Source of the DNA: Wuchereria bancrofti
Lineage: Eukaryota; Nematoda; Chromadorea; Rhabditida; Onchocercidae
NCBI GenBank assembly: GCA_005281725.1
Contig: SSBO01000001.1
Location: forward strand, 8,522,115 to 8,586,114
Length of the DNA: 64,000 nt
Reading direction: 5' to 3'
Position numbers and translations under genes: made by a program. Under the pieces are notes generated by a model. The model did no database searches, was not told where the DNA came from, and worked only from the letters and a program-made list of their open reading frames with translations. Shown here piece after piece: positions 1 to 13,440 of this stretch (its first letter is position 1; each line of letters starts with the position of its first letter).

Positions 1-1672
1 TTCTTCCTTGCTGAGCTTTTTTTTTTAAAAAAAAATTTTCACACAATGTTATTTCATTTTTATTTAATCTAAAATAATTTAAAAATTAATAAAATAAATA
101 TTGAATAATTAAGATGAAATGAAATTATCGTATTTTTATAGAAAGAGATGAATGTAAAAAAAAAGAGAAAAATTTAATTAATACTTTTTTAAGTCCTATT
201 TATGAGAGAAAAAAAGAATATAATAAATTGTTATTTATAAGATTAATTTTGTTACAATAATTAATTTTTTATTATGCATAATATACAGCTATCAAATACT
301 CTTAAAATTTATTATTCTACAAAAAAAAAAAATTATTTATTTACTAAATAGATACCACATGTAAATATTTTGGGATACTGAAAATGAAAAAAAAAAATTG
401 GAAATGAAAAAAAGACAATAAATAACAGAATATTAGAATTATTTAAAAGTATCAGAAATTAGTAGTTTCTACTGTTTATTATTTACTTTCTCCATAGATC
501 CAGTTATTTCTATACAACAATATTTCTGAAAATGAACTAAAATAGTTTAAAATCATAAATTCAAATTTAAAATAATCATTTTGATATTGCTGACTAATAA
601 AAATAGGAAAAAAGAAAAAAATACCAATATTCTTATAAAATATTTTTAAAAAACTAATTATGCACTACTATCAAGTGTTTATATTTGCAATCTTTAAAAA
701 CTTATGCTTAGAAAAACTTAAAGGATTTAAAATATTGAAGTTGAAATAGAAAACAAAAATACGATGATTATTATTATCACTATATTATTAGTACTAATTA
801 TTAATTATTATTATTATTAAGTTATTATTAATGTTATTGTTACTATTTCTTCCACTTTAATTTGATTTTGTATATGTAATAAATAATAAAAAATTGTCCC
901 AAAAAAATTTTCAAACATATCTCACAGATTAAATAGTAATATTAATAATAAAAGTAAAAATAGAATTGAGCAAAAAAATCAAAAAAAGAAAATCAATCGT
1001 TTGGGGGGAAAACAGATGGATGAAGAAAGTTTAAGAATATTTGAGATTTTGAGTCTTTTTTCACTTATAATTAATCTTTTTGTCCATTTTTATCTTTCTT
1101 CTTTCTTCATTTTCATTTTTTTTTTATCTTTGCCTATTTTTAACATTTAATAAAATTCATAAATACAAAATGAAAAATAAACAAATACACAAAAAAAATC
1201 AATGAATGCAAGAGAAAACTACATATTTTTATATATATATTTTTTTTTTGTTTAAGGAAAAGTAAAATATATGCAAAATTTGTGTGAAATATGGAATGAT
1301 TTATTTTTGAAAAGATAGCTGAAAGAAAATGAAATGAAGGAATTCTAGATAAAAATATTTAAATCCAATTTATCGAACTTTTTCATTTCTGTTTTTTAAT
1401 TTAAATTAGTAGTTTTTCGTTTATTTTTTTCTATATGAATAATAAAAAAAAAAAAGAGGAAAATGATAAATTCAAAAAATGCAATTAAACTTGGAATTAC
1501 ACTTGTATTTCTCAAAGTTAATAATTTGGTTGCATTCATTATAGGTTTTAACTGAAATACTGATAAGCTAGTAATTAATAATTTTTGATATGATAGGGTA
1601 AAAAGAGAAATATTAATTAGCATAAAAATATATATTCATATTTAGGTCTTGGCAGAAAAAAATATTAAACTT

Positions 1673-1685
1673 TGACCTTTAACCC
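1673..1685 (-). promoter_or_regulatory. DR1 nuclear-receptor-like site
   Basis: The minus strand reads GGGTTA A AGGTCA, a direct repeat of nuclear-receptor half sites spaced by one base, as bound by HNF4/RXR-type receptors. Function is inference. Confidence 0.25.
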
Positions 1686-2983
1686 ATGGTAAAATATTAC
1701 TGTTTCTTTTTATTCTCTTTTTTTTCGATTTAAATAGCTTTTTGTGTTAAAGTATAAAAACGATCAAAAGATTTATCAATTTATCATTTTTCCCCTTAAC
1801 TGAGAATTAAAAAATATCAATAAAAACTAAAAAAAAAAAATTAATCAAATAGGTTTTTCCTCCATTAAATGAATAAAGAAAATTAAATGAAGAAAAAAAT
1901 CCATTTAAAGTAATAAAATATCTTTTAAGCTATTATAGCTTAAAACAAAAAATTTAGCAAAATTGTTAAATATTTCGGAAATTTGATTGTTTTATTCTTA
2001 ATAATAAAAATTTGATCATTTCTTTAGTAAAAAAAATTTTTTTTTATTGTTTCGTTTTTAAAAATATCATCATAAAATTAAACAAACTGAAATAAAGAAG
2101 GGAGGAAAAAATGGATTTTGAAAAAGAATTAAATTGTTGCAAAACAAAAATTTCAAATTATAAAAAATTTTGAAGTAAACATTTTCAAAAATATTATGTT
2201 TTGTTTTTATTTTCATCATTTTTCATAAAATTGAACATAGTTTGATTGAATTTCAAAAAAAAAAAAAGAATTCTGAAACGGATTATAAGTATGTGATTAT
2301 GAAAGTAAATGTTGCATAATGCTTAGTTTTCTGTGTAATCTAATCTTTTATAGCAAAAGGAAAAAAATAAAATTGATTATTTGGATAAGAAAAAAAAAAA
2401 AAAACAAACAAATTAATCCGGAAAAATTTAATGCTCTTTCTCCTTTTTTTTTTCTCAACAAGCTACTTTGAAAAATTTATTAAAATAAAACGTTTGGTTA
2501 TTTGTTTTAGTATGTATTCATTTTACTTTTCTTTAATCCAGTTAAACGGCAAACGTTAAAGCATTAAATGATTTACGGATTTTATCATCGGAAATAGTTG
2601 TGCTCCGGTATTTCGGTTAAGTAATAAAAAATTGATAACTGCGATGATAACATTATATGCTTCATAAAATCATAAATGAGAAAATAATTTCCCCATTTTT
2701 TCAAAATCCAATTAAATTATATTTAATTTCAGAGATAAAAAAAAAACAAAGAATTGACAAATTAACTTTCAAAATTCAAAGTTGAAAATTAATTTAATTT
2801 TTTCGTTTTTTACTGAAATGTTATTATTTGGAGCAAATAATAAGCACGCAAATGCAGAATTACCAAACAAATAGAAAATAATAAATGCAATTTTATTTTA
2901 AGTGAAATTTAATATTAAAATGTAACTTAATTTTAGTTTGAATCTTATAAAAATTATTTAAAATGCAAAATTTAAACACAAAA

Positions 2984-2996
2984 AGGGCAAAGGTTA
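2984..2996 (+). promoter_or_regulatory. DR1 nuclear-receptor-like site
   Basis: AGGGCA A AGGTTA on the plus strand, about 150 bp from the DR4 at 3138. Function is inference. Confidence 0.22.
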
Positions 2997-3137
2997 AGTC
3001 GCATTAGCAGATGGTTTATTTTATTGAGAGCCTTTTTTTTCAATCCATAACGGAGATGACACTATTAGGCGACCAAAGACTGAAAATGTAGCAAAGATAA
3101 TGCATTTTGAATGCTGCTTAATGACCAATCAATACTT

Positions 3138-3153
3138 GACCCCTGTTGACCTG
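3138..3153 (-). promoter_or_regulatory. DR4 nuclear-receptor-like site
   Basis: The minus strand reads AGGTCA ACAG GGGTCA, a four-base-spaced direct repeat. The surrounding 3000-3250 block is GC-richer than its flanks and carries CAGGTG (3193-3198). It may be an intronic enhancer of the AGAP gene. Confidence 0.25.
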
Positions 3154-4918
3154 ACATAATAAAGCGATAATTTTTGACACCGAAAATACTACCAGGTGAA
3201 ATTATGGATTTCTCATATTCAAAAATTTGATCTATCCATTTTTTGTACAAACGTACTTAAAGAACTAACTTCGTTATAACTTATTAACCTACCTGTAACT
3301 TAGCTAAAAAAAATTATGTGAATTCTAATTTCCAAATATACTGAAATTGTAAACTTTTTAAGTTATAATACATATTTATAACAGTTAAAACTGGTAATGT
3401 TTACATAAATTACGTGAATTGAAGAATATATAAGAATTAGGCAAATCTGAAAAACATATGAAATAAGAAAACAGAAAGATATAAATTTCAGAAATTCAGG
3501 AAATTAAAGAAATCCGAAAATATATAATTTGTACGTAAAACTTGAAAAATATACGAATTTGTAAAAGTATGCAAATATATGAATTTAGCAAATTGAATAA
3601 TTTTAATTTTGAAAATTTATGAATTAAGCAAAGCTAAGAATCTACTAAATGAACAACAAAATTCAAAATATGCAAATTAAGCCAAACTATTATTATAAAT
3701 TAAACTAATATTACATGATAATTTTATAAAAAATCGCATTAAAAAAGCAAAAAAAAGAGAAGAAATGATAGGAAAGTGAATTTTTAAACTTTTCAAACAG
3801 AGATTCATTTTTTTTTTTTTTGAGAATAGAAATAATATTGAAAGAGTGAAAAGTAACAGCTGCACTCAAATGGATTATTTTCCTGCATTTTATTTGCCAT
3901 TTTGGTCAATGATAAGGAAAGAAAGTAAACAGACAGATGTATGAATTGGATAATTAATCGATGTAATGCAAAAATTATGTTAAATCTTGGAAATCATTTT
4001 TTAATACTAGTGAATAAGCCAATTATAACATTTAAATTGAAATTTGAATATTGTTAAGAACATTCATTAAACAAATATATATGTATATTTTTTCTTTTAG
4101 TAGTATTATTTTTCTTTTTTTTTTGAAAAATTTATATTTAGTTTTTTTTTTTTTTTGTTTCACTTTTGAAATCTTTGGAAAAATGATGTAAATTTTTTCT
4201 TTTGTCAGAAGGAATTTTCAAAATGATGTAAATAAGAAGTGAATCATTAAATTTGCATAATAAAGTAGGATGAAAAAATAAAGGAAAGGAGAGAAAGAAA
4301 AAAAAAATGGAGAAATTTTTATTTTTAAATGAAATAATAAATTTGAAAGAATATAATTTCAGAAAAAAAAAAAATTTTTTTTAAATATAATAAAAATTTT
4401 GTGCGTTACTGACATATGTACACTCACACAGACAAACACATACATATATGAATATGTGTGGTGTCATTTTACAGAGAATAGAATAGATGGATGGATGGAT
4501 GATCGGTCTCAAACTCTCAATATTTACAATCTAAGATTTAGTTGACAAATGGAATTGATGAATATAAGTAAAACTTGAAATGGAAAATGAGAAAGAATAT
4601 AAAAGTAGTTGGATAGTTCAAATATAATGGAATGAAAAGAATGAGCAAAGGTCGAAAGATCAAGAAAGGTTGGAAAATTCAAATAATAGTATAAACTGAT
4701 GACGATGATACCTGAAATTATGGTAAAATTAGCAACATATGGTGTTGAAATATCTTCAGTTATAGAAGGTAATAATAGTGAGATGAGGTCACTGATGCAT
4801 TAAAAGAAGTAAATTGAACCTTGAACTCTATTCTGTCCATATAATAATTAATAATCAATAATGATGACTAATAATAATTATTATTATAATTACTGTTATT
4901 ATTATTATTAATAATTAT

Positions 4919-5241
4919 TATGGTAATCATGATAGAAGTGTTTTTAAGAAAAAAAATGAAAAAAATTCGTCCTTTATTATACATTAAAATACATTTAAAA
5001 AAAAATTGAATTTAAGCAATATCTTTTTTAAAAAAAAGCCAAGATAAAAAAATTTGAAAAATTTTATGAAAGAANNNNNNNNNNNTATGGTAATCATGAT
5101 AGAAGTGTTTTTAAGAAAAAAAATGAAAAAAATTCGTCCTTTATTATACATTAAAATACATTTAAAAAAAAATTGAATTTAAGCAATATCTTTTTTAAAA
5201 AAAAGCCAAGATAAAAAAATTTGAAAAATTTTATGAAAGAA
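4919..5241. repeat. 156-bp exact duplication around an 11-N gap
   Basis: Copy 1 (4919-5074) and copy 2 (5086-5241) flank N at 5075-5085. The pattern fits overlapping contig ends joined without merging. Confidence 0.85.
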
Positions 5242-7380
5242 ATATTTGTTAGAAATAATTTGAAATAATTAAAAAGAATTTGATGAATGTTAGAAATATT
5301 TAGCCGAACATTGATAAACAGTAATGTGAATGACATAATTGTTTGAAAGATAACTAATCTCATTTTCTTCTAAAATAATATCAAATTTACAACTAAAATT
5401 TTTTTTTCGAAATTTCATAAAAATAAAAAAAGAAATACGAAAAAAAAAACAAACGACATTAAAACATAATGAGGAAGAATAAGAGAGAGAGAGAGAGGGA
5501 GAGGGAGAGGGAGAGGGAGAGAGAGAGGGAAAGAGGGAAAGAAAGGTATGAAAAAATTTTTTTGTAGTAAATTTAAATTTTCTGCACCAAAATTGTAGTG
5601 AATTGATTGTATTTGAAAAATTTCTTCAATGTTTCCTATAAACAAAATGTTGTCAACTATTTTATGCTCAATTCATTAAGATTTCATTAAAATGTTTTAA
5701 AAAATCTACCATAATGAATTCAAACAATTTATAAGATGCACTTTTTTCTTCAATGTTTCTTATAAATTAAAATTTTTTCCAAAAATATTCCAAAAAGAAA
5801 TAAAATATCTGATTTTTTATACACGCGTAGTTTTCCAAGTTAAAATTGCTTCAAAAAATTTTAGAATTATATTTGAAAATTTTGTCATAAATCTTTCTTC
5901 AACTGAAAGCATTTCATTTGTGCTAAGTTTACATTCATGAAATTCCAATTTGTTTTATACATTCAGTTTCAAAATGTCATTTTTGTCCTCCGATTAAAAT
6001 ATTTGAAAAAAAAAAATATATGTAATTCCCAAATGAATCCATTCCTATTATTTTTATTTTCTGATGAAGAAGAGATTTGAAAAGAATTCGAAATTTTGCT
6101 CTCATTTTTTTTTTCTGGCATGCCGGAATCTTTCCATTTTAGTAAAAGAAATGGAGAAATTTTCGAAATTTTAAATTCGTAACAAGAAAAATTATTGGAA
6201 TAGAAATGAAAATGATAAATCTCATCTGGAAATAAGCTCTTCATCTTTTTTCAATTTTTCATTTCGTCTTTTTTTTGTTTTTTTTTTTTTTCAAAATATT
6301 TCAAAAATGTATCAATAATATATATGAAAATTGAAGAACTTTTCAAGAGATCAAAAGAAAAAGAAAAAAATATATAATCTAATTCGGCATGAACTAATAA
6401 TGATAATAATAACAATAGTAATAATAAAAAAATAAGTAAATAAATAAACAAATAAATAAATAATGATAATGATAAAATATAACATAATTAATAACAGACT
6501 ACAAAATGATATTGAAAAGTTTGAAAGTAAGTTTGAAGCTCTTTTTAATCGAAAATTGGAAAGAATTAAATAGATTTTTTAAAGGTTGTAAATAAATGAA
6601 GTTGGAATGCTTAATGTGAAATGCAAATTAACAATCCGAATTTATGTCAACATTTATCGTTTTAATTAATTTGCCTATTTACTATTTTATTATTTTATAA
6701 ATTGATTTGAAACGAAATTACCAGGAAAAACATAACTGAGCAAAAAAGTTAAACAAATAATATGAAACTTTTTAAAAATAAATTTTGAAGAAATAAAAAA
6801 GTTCTGCTTGATTTATCTAATCAAATATTGAATTTGCTCAGTAAAGGATGAATATTGCCGAAAAATTTGCTATCAAAGATAAAATGATAAAATAAGGACA
6901 GCGTGAAATTTTTTAAAATCGATAATTTAAAAACTGCAAAGTTTTTCTTTTTTTTTTAATCAGATAATATTTACTTTAAATTAATACAAAAATCTTATGA
7001 AATTTATTTGGTATAATATCAAATATATCAGTAGTATTCTGAAATATTTGAAACCTATTGAAATATAAATATAAAACGTTTCACATAATGTTTATTTCAA
7101 ATTTTTTAAAATTTTTTAAAATCGAATGTGTATGTTAATATACTACTGTATATATTGAAATTATATATTAATTAAAGAAGCGAAAAAGAAAATTGATAAT
7201 AACAGTAGGACAGGAAATGAAAACGTAAGAAAAAAGGGAGAAGGAAAGAGAGAAAGAGAGGGAGAAAGAGAATAAAATATTTCCGGTTCAGAAATTGCTT
7301 TATAAAATGGAATTTATTGGAAAATACTTTATAGTTGTTAGTTATACATCATACTTTATAGCTTCAATAAAAAATTTATA

Positions 7381-7460
7381 CATCACGTAGTTCACGTAAT
7401 TATAATTCATTGCAATTAGACATCACGTAGTTCACGTAATTATAATTCATTGCAATTAGA
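7381..7460. repeat. 40-bp perfect tandem repeat, two copies
   Basis: The unit begins CATCACGTAGTTCACGTAAT; copies are 7381-7420 and 7421-7460. Confidence 0.9.
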
Positions 7461-9359
7461 TATATATTTTATATACACATACATATATTTGAAAAGTTTA
7501 AAAGAACAATCAGGTAAAAATCAGGTGAAATGAAATTACGTAAAATGAAGCCAGGTAAAATTTAGGTAAAATGAAATCAAGCAAGATAAATTTACTTGCA
7601 TAAATATTAACTATATGTAAAAAATAAATAAATGATTAAAAGTAATCTATCATTGATTAATAATTAAGAAGCTTTTCCACTTAAAGAAATATAAAGAAAG
7701 AAAAGACAAAGTGAAGGCAAGCAAAACTGCATTAATGCATGTATGCATGCATCTTTTCAATTCTAATTTACTTGCACCTACAGATGAATGCAACTAAAAT
7801 CAATTAACTAATGTCATGTGAAGCAAGCAATGAAATTCAATAAATCTAACTATAAATCCATTCATCACGAAATATAATACGCACAACATTATGGACGCAT
7901 GCATGCAGGGCGCATGCATTAAAGAAGAAAAGCACAAAGGCCAATCTAATTTCAAATTATCTCATATTTGGCCTAATATTATGATGATTATCTATTATTA
8001 GTGTAGCCTAAATGAGGCCAAGGATAGGATTATAAAAGTAAATTAGTTGCATTAAGAAAATTTGAAATGAAATCAAATAATATAATGTAAATGATAGGAG
8101 AATAAAAAAATTTTTTTAAAAATTTCAATTAACTATTAGAAAGAGAAAAAAGAGACTCTATTTCGTATTTTTTGATTCTATTTTGTATTACAGTATATAA
8201 AATGATGCAAGTGGGAATCGAAAATAAAGTGTAAATTACTTTTTTAAGCAAAATATTTTCAGATATATATGTATCGTTATTATTATTATTAATAATTAAT
8301 AATAATTATTATTATTGGATCATTTAGAGATCCATTTACTCTTTTCTCGAAACTATATAAGAAATATTAGAAATTTAGCAAATTTTACAATAGGATAGCA
8401 ATAAATTTACATATAATCCACAACATAGTAACAATAAATTTGAGCAAATTTCACATTCATTGGTAATAATAAATAAGAAATGTGTAAAGTTTAGTATTTT
8501 AAATTTGTAAAAAAAAAGAAAAAAGGAAAAAGTTATGAAATAAAAGTGCGAATGAATGAATTGTTAAAATTATTTCATCACAATGAATGGAAGAAAAAAA
8601 AAGAAAAAAAGACTTGTCAAACTACCTTTACCATTGCATTAAATCAAAAGCATTGATTTTGATTGATTTTTGTTGACTAAAAATGAACAAAAACAAACTT
8701 TATTTTAAACAAATAAAAAAATTTTAATACAAATTGAAACAAAGATAGGAAAAATTCGCATTGAAAATATTTCAAATAAAAAAAATAGAAAATGATAAAA
8801 TGATTCATTTTATTATTGAATGTAACCAATGAAGAATTGATTATAATAAAATTATAATCGAACAAAAAAAAAAAAATTTGTCAATTTTTCCGCAAATTAT
8901 TTCATCTTTTGATGGAAAAATTTTCCTAACAATATTATTGTTTATTATTTTAGCTGTTAAAATTTGATTAGGTAATTTATTTGTTGTTATGGATATGAAA
9001 GAAATAGAAATTTATTCATTTCCAAATTGTAAAAATGAAATTAGTTGCTGTATGAATTAATTTTTTTTCTGTTTTCAATCAATTTTGATTGTTATCAAAC
9101 GATTATTCATTGAATTCAAATTTGATGTAATACATTTTCTATGATTAAACAAAACAAAAAAATAATCGAATACGAATTCTTTATGCAAAGTAATCTCTTG
9201 CATTAGCTTTGAAATGAGCCTAAGGCTCGATATAAAACAAAATATTTTGTTAATTACAGTAATTCACGATAAATTCTTCTCATAAACAAACTATGTTGAA
9301 GTTATATCAGAATCATATAGTATAAAGCTATTGGCTAAATGAGTTAAATTTGTGCAAAT

Positions 9360-9632
9360 CAACCAGTAAAATCATGATAGTCATAACTAACTAGCAAAAT
9401 CATGATTAAATCATGTTAACTTATGAAATCATTATTGACTAACGTAATTATAATCGCTATATGATATGAAAATCATACATGATTAGTTCATGAAATCATA
9501 ACTAAACAAGGAAATCATGAATAGTCTCTGTTAACCGATGAAATCATTATTGACCACGAAATAACGATTAAATCATGAAATCGTTAATATCAATGGTCCA
9601 TGAAATTATGATTAGTTCGTAAGATTATTCAC
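9360..9632. repeat. degenerate tandem repeat rich in ATGAAATCAT / ATCATGATTA
   Basis: Six or more diverged units of roughly 25-50 bp, each containing AAATCATGATTA or TGAAATCATTA. The array resembles the one at 19755-19995. Confidence 0.6.
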
Positions 9633-11632
9633 GTAAGAGATAAAATTATAAACATAATGATAAACAATAATAGCAAATATCTAACTTTTTCCTCCTTATT
9701 ACTTATACTTACGTCATCAATTAAGCTTTACGCATCGAAGCAAATAAACAAATATATGCAAATTTATGAATGAAAATAGCAAAGAAAAAAAGTAAAAAAT
9801 AAAAAATCAGTGTTAGAAATAGAGCAGCAGTTTTTGTTTATTAAATTTAACAATAAAATATTAATAAATAAAATTTATTTAATGATACAATTGTGTAAGA
9901 AAAAATTTCAATTAAAAAAATTTGACCCTTATATTTGGGTAATAAAATTGTAATTGCTTATCAAATAAAAATGAATTTCATTATGCTACAATAGGTGAAT
10001 GATATTAGATTCAAAACAAAAGTATTCAAAAAATTTTTTCGAATATAAAAAAATGAAATTGTAAATTAGAAAAGACATGAAAAAGTATTTTATTTTTATT
10101 TCAAAAAGTTTTAATTAAATTATCAAAAAAAGTGGACGAAAGATATTACACAAATATCAAAGATAATTTAATTTATATTTAAATAATAAATTTCTGAATA
10201 ACATTTGAATTATTTAATTATATTGAAAAAAAATTCACATTATTTCATGCATACTTAATTCCATTACTTATAATAGTATTTATTAATAATTTTAGATATA
10301 TGAATTTAACATAATTATCATTTATAAATTAAGTGAGAATAATTTTAATGCTTATTTCATTTGTATGAATTTCAATTAATGAAGAAATATTTGATGTAAA
10401 GATGTATGGAAGATGAATTCAATATTTTGTGGAATCATTGAATCAAATATTTGTTCTTTAATTAAAATGAAAATGTAAATGAAATTTGTATTAAAATGAT
10501 AACAATAACAACAATAACGACAACAACAATAATAACAACAACAACAACAATAACTACTACTAATACTACTACAGCAATAATATTTTAGAGATCGCTGATA
10601 TATCATCTCGAAAGTGTAACTATTTGGAATGTTTATAACAGATTAATTTGACATTAAAAAAAGAAAGTTCTAGAGATTTAAAAATCTGAATGAATAAAAT
10701 TTGTAATTTTTAGGGAATAAAAATTAAAAATTTGAAAGAATAAAACATCGATCAATTTTTTCTGTCCCTATTTTGGTGTTTTTAAGGCTTTAAATCAAAT
10801 CAATAATGAGATTAAATTAGATTTAACAACGAGATTTAAAGTGATAAAAGATAATAATGAAGAATATTCAAAAAATTACATGCTTCTATTTAATTTGAGT
10901 CAAATTTGCACTATCAATGTGAAAAATAGTTATTAGTGGATTAGATTTAACAATTAAGAATTTAATAAAGTGATAAAAGATAATAATTTTATGAATGAAA
11001 TCTTTAATAAAACAATTCCTATATTTATTCAAATTTGTTATAACATATTTAAGATTTATTCAATAAAATTAATTCATTATGTATCTCATATTTTAATCAT
11101 ATTTTATTTCTGTTATCATTTATCAATCTCCTAATTTGCCTTATTGCATACATTTCTCATTGCATATTAATTATATGTTTCTTTCATTAATAAAAAATTT
11201 AAAGTTCATTTACGTATTCATATATAAAATAGAAACGTAAGATTTTATTTATTCTATTACGTAAGATTTTAAAAAAAAATGCTATTATCACGTTTGTTAC
11301 GGAATTAAGTGTAACGAAATACACGTCTTCATAAATGGCTTTATTATATTTGTTAAGAAATAATTCTACAAATGCTAAAATTTATGAAATTAAGAAAAAA
11401 AAGAATAACGGAAAAAAACAAAACAAACAATAAAATTTATTGCTACATTTAACAATGAAATTAAAATGCTAAAAATATCAATAAAATTTAAATGCATAAC
11501 CTTGTAAATGGCCTTATTAGTGGTTTGCATTAAAATCATATATATATATTTTTTTTTATCTTTTTTTCTCTTTTTTCTCTTCCCATCGATAATTGAATTA
11601 AAAATTCAAATTTCATGAGGAAGGTCAATGTG

Positions 11633-11671
11633 TCATTCATTCATTCATTCATTCATTCATTCATTCATTCA
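11633..11671. repeat. (ATTC)n microsatellite
   Basis: About ten TCAT/ATTC units followed by an AATTC variant run. Confidence 0.9.
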
Positions 11672-12340
11672 ATTCAATTCAATACTTAACACAAACAACA
11701 TGCCGACACTTTAAGAATGGAAAAAAAGAAGAAAATTTAAAAAAAAATTCATTCAATTGAAATAATTAATGAAATGAAATAGAATGAAGCCTATAATGAT
11801 ACAATAATAAGCAAATTCAAAAAATTAAATCTTTCCGTATTTTAAATTTACAAAAAATATTTCACTCTTTCTTCTCTCACTTAAAAGAAAAAAAAAACTG
11901 TTCATATGAATTATCTTTCTGATATCAAACATAACTGCTCAAAATTGGTCTTTTTTTGAAAAAATAAATGAAGAAAATTGAAAATTACATTGATAGATCA
12001 TTTTGTAAGAATGGAATGAGTCATCATCCGGTTAACCGTTTATTAATCATTCGGTTTCTCAAATTTTTGGAGAAAAAAATAAGTAATTGACTTAAAAGTG
12101 ACTAATTCTTCAATATATGAAAATTTTCAAACAAAATGATAATTAATTACCTTTAATTCCGGGAAGTATTTTTTCATTTATAAATTAAAAACTTGCCTTT
12201 TTTTTTAAAATAGCAAATTTGGTAGGATACTTTGGAATAAAAAAACGAAAATTTTTAGAGAAAAAAATTTGAAATGGAAAAAAAATTTTTTTACAAGTTG
12301 TATTAATAATGCAAGGATCAAAAATTTGATGGAATTTTAG

Positions 12341-12641
12341 AACAACGCGTTCATTCATACTTTTTTTTTCGTTGTTATATTTTAAAATATATTCAAAAAA
12401 AAAAGAAAATGACATTCATGAAAGATTCGATTTTTTTTTCGGAAACCCTAAAATATTGTCCAAAAAAAAATGAAACGATTTTTTCACTTTNAACAACGCG
12501 TTCATTCATACTTTTTTTTTCGTTGTTATATTTTAAAATATATTCAAAAAAAAAAGAAAATGACATTCATGAAAGATTCGATTTTTTTTTCGGAAACCCT
12601 AAAATATTGTCCAAAAAAAAATGAAACGATTTTTTCACTTT
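12341..12641. repeat. 150-bp exact duplication around a single N
   Basis: Copies 12341-12490 and 12492-12641 flank N at 12491. The same artefact signature as at 5 kb and 48 kb. Confidence 0.85.
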
Positions 12642-12826
12642 TTTTTTCAAAATACATCCAAATTTACCATTACATATCATTGCATGCTATATGATAAAAA
12701 TTTGATAAATAATAAAAAACTTAAATTTATATTTATACAAATATTTAGAAATTTCGAAACAAATTTTTGCTTCTATTCTCTCATTCATAAATCAAAAATT
12801 TTTAAAATAATTAAAAAAATTCCTAC

Positions 12827-12965
12827 CAAATGATGGTGAATGATGTAGTAGAAGTTGTGGTAGATTATTACCATTTGGAAGAATATAACTTCGTCGATTT
12901 TTGTCCCTCGTAGAATTACGTATACGCCAAGAACGACGTAAGATCGCAAGGCCCAATAAAGGCAT
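12827..12965 (-). CDS. candidate alternative first coding exon, possibly of the AGAP (cnt-2-like) gene
   Basis: On the minus strand an ATG at 12963-12965 opens 46 codons, beginning MPLLGLAILRRSWRIR and ending ...HSPSFG. The frame runs into a donor of the form TTTG|GTAGGA, so the exon would be 139 nt and end in phase 1. An in-frame TAG lies just upstream of the ATG, so the ATG is the first possible start. The block has several CpG-containing Arg codons and is clearly less AT-rich than its surroundings. The phase matches the AGAP exon at 18326-18515, which also ends in phase 1, so both could splice to the same second exon left of the window. I do not recognise the peptide in any family. It could be an alternative N-terminus, an unrelated small ORF or a conserved non-coding block. 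Membership of AGAP is inference from strand, phase and position only. Confidence 0.35.
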
Positions 12966-13312
12966 AATGTCATCAGGCTAATTTGAAATAATACCATATG
13001 TAAACTATTCGCGCTAATTTACGTCAAATTAATAAAAATGAAATAGAAATCGAATCGAATGGAATTAAACTAAGAAAAATGAAATTGAACAGAACGAATA
13101 AAATAAGATAAAAAAAATTTGAATATAAAGAAGAAAAGGATAGAAATAAGAAAAGAATAAGGGAAAAATGAATTAAAATGAAAAATTTCTTGATTTTTCA
13201 AACGTTTTTTTAATAAAATCATTACAACAACAACAACAACAACAACAGTATAAGAAGAAAAAGGAATAAGAAATAAACAATAGACAATGAAGAATAAACA
13301 AAGAGAATAAAG

Positions 13313-13440
13313 AATAAATAATAATACAGTAATTATAATAATAATAACGATAACGATAATAATAATAATAGTAATTAATGGTAATTAATGATAATAATAA
13401 TAAATAAATAATAATAGTAATAAATAATAATAATAATTAA
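13313..13440. repeat. (AAT)n-rich microsatellite
   Basis: AATAAT interrupted by ACG and GTA variants. Confidence 0.8.

Larger units (their letters stand above)
1..12826. other. AT-rich gene-free stretch, probably AGAP intron
   Basis: Poly-A/T runs, AAT and GA microsatellites (GAGAGGGAGAGG at about 5485-5530; GA-rich at about 7230-7270), three nuclear-receptor-like sites near 1.7-3.2 kb and the repeats listed separately. No exon with both splice signals and a recognisable peptide was found. The open frames of 60-90 codons are Phe/Ile/Leu/Asn-rich translations of AT-rich DNA. Confidence 0.6.

Noticed and set aside
3065..3250. 61-codon minus-strand frame (MSGQQGSSIDWSLSS...)
   Set aside because: The composition is slightly better than background, but it ends without a supporting splice site and no family is recognised; the block is better explained by the DR4/E-box regulatory motifs.
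7730..7920. Repeated ATGCATGCAT words
   Set aside because: Short palindromic words without array structure or spacing pattern.
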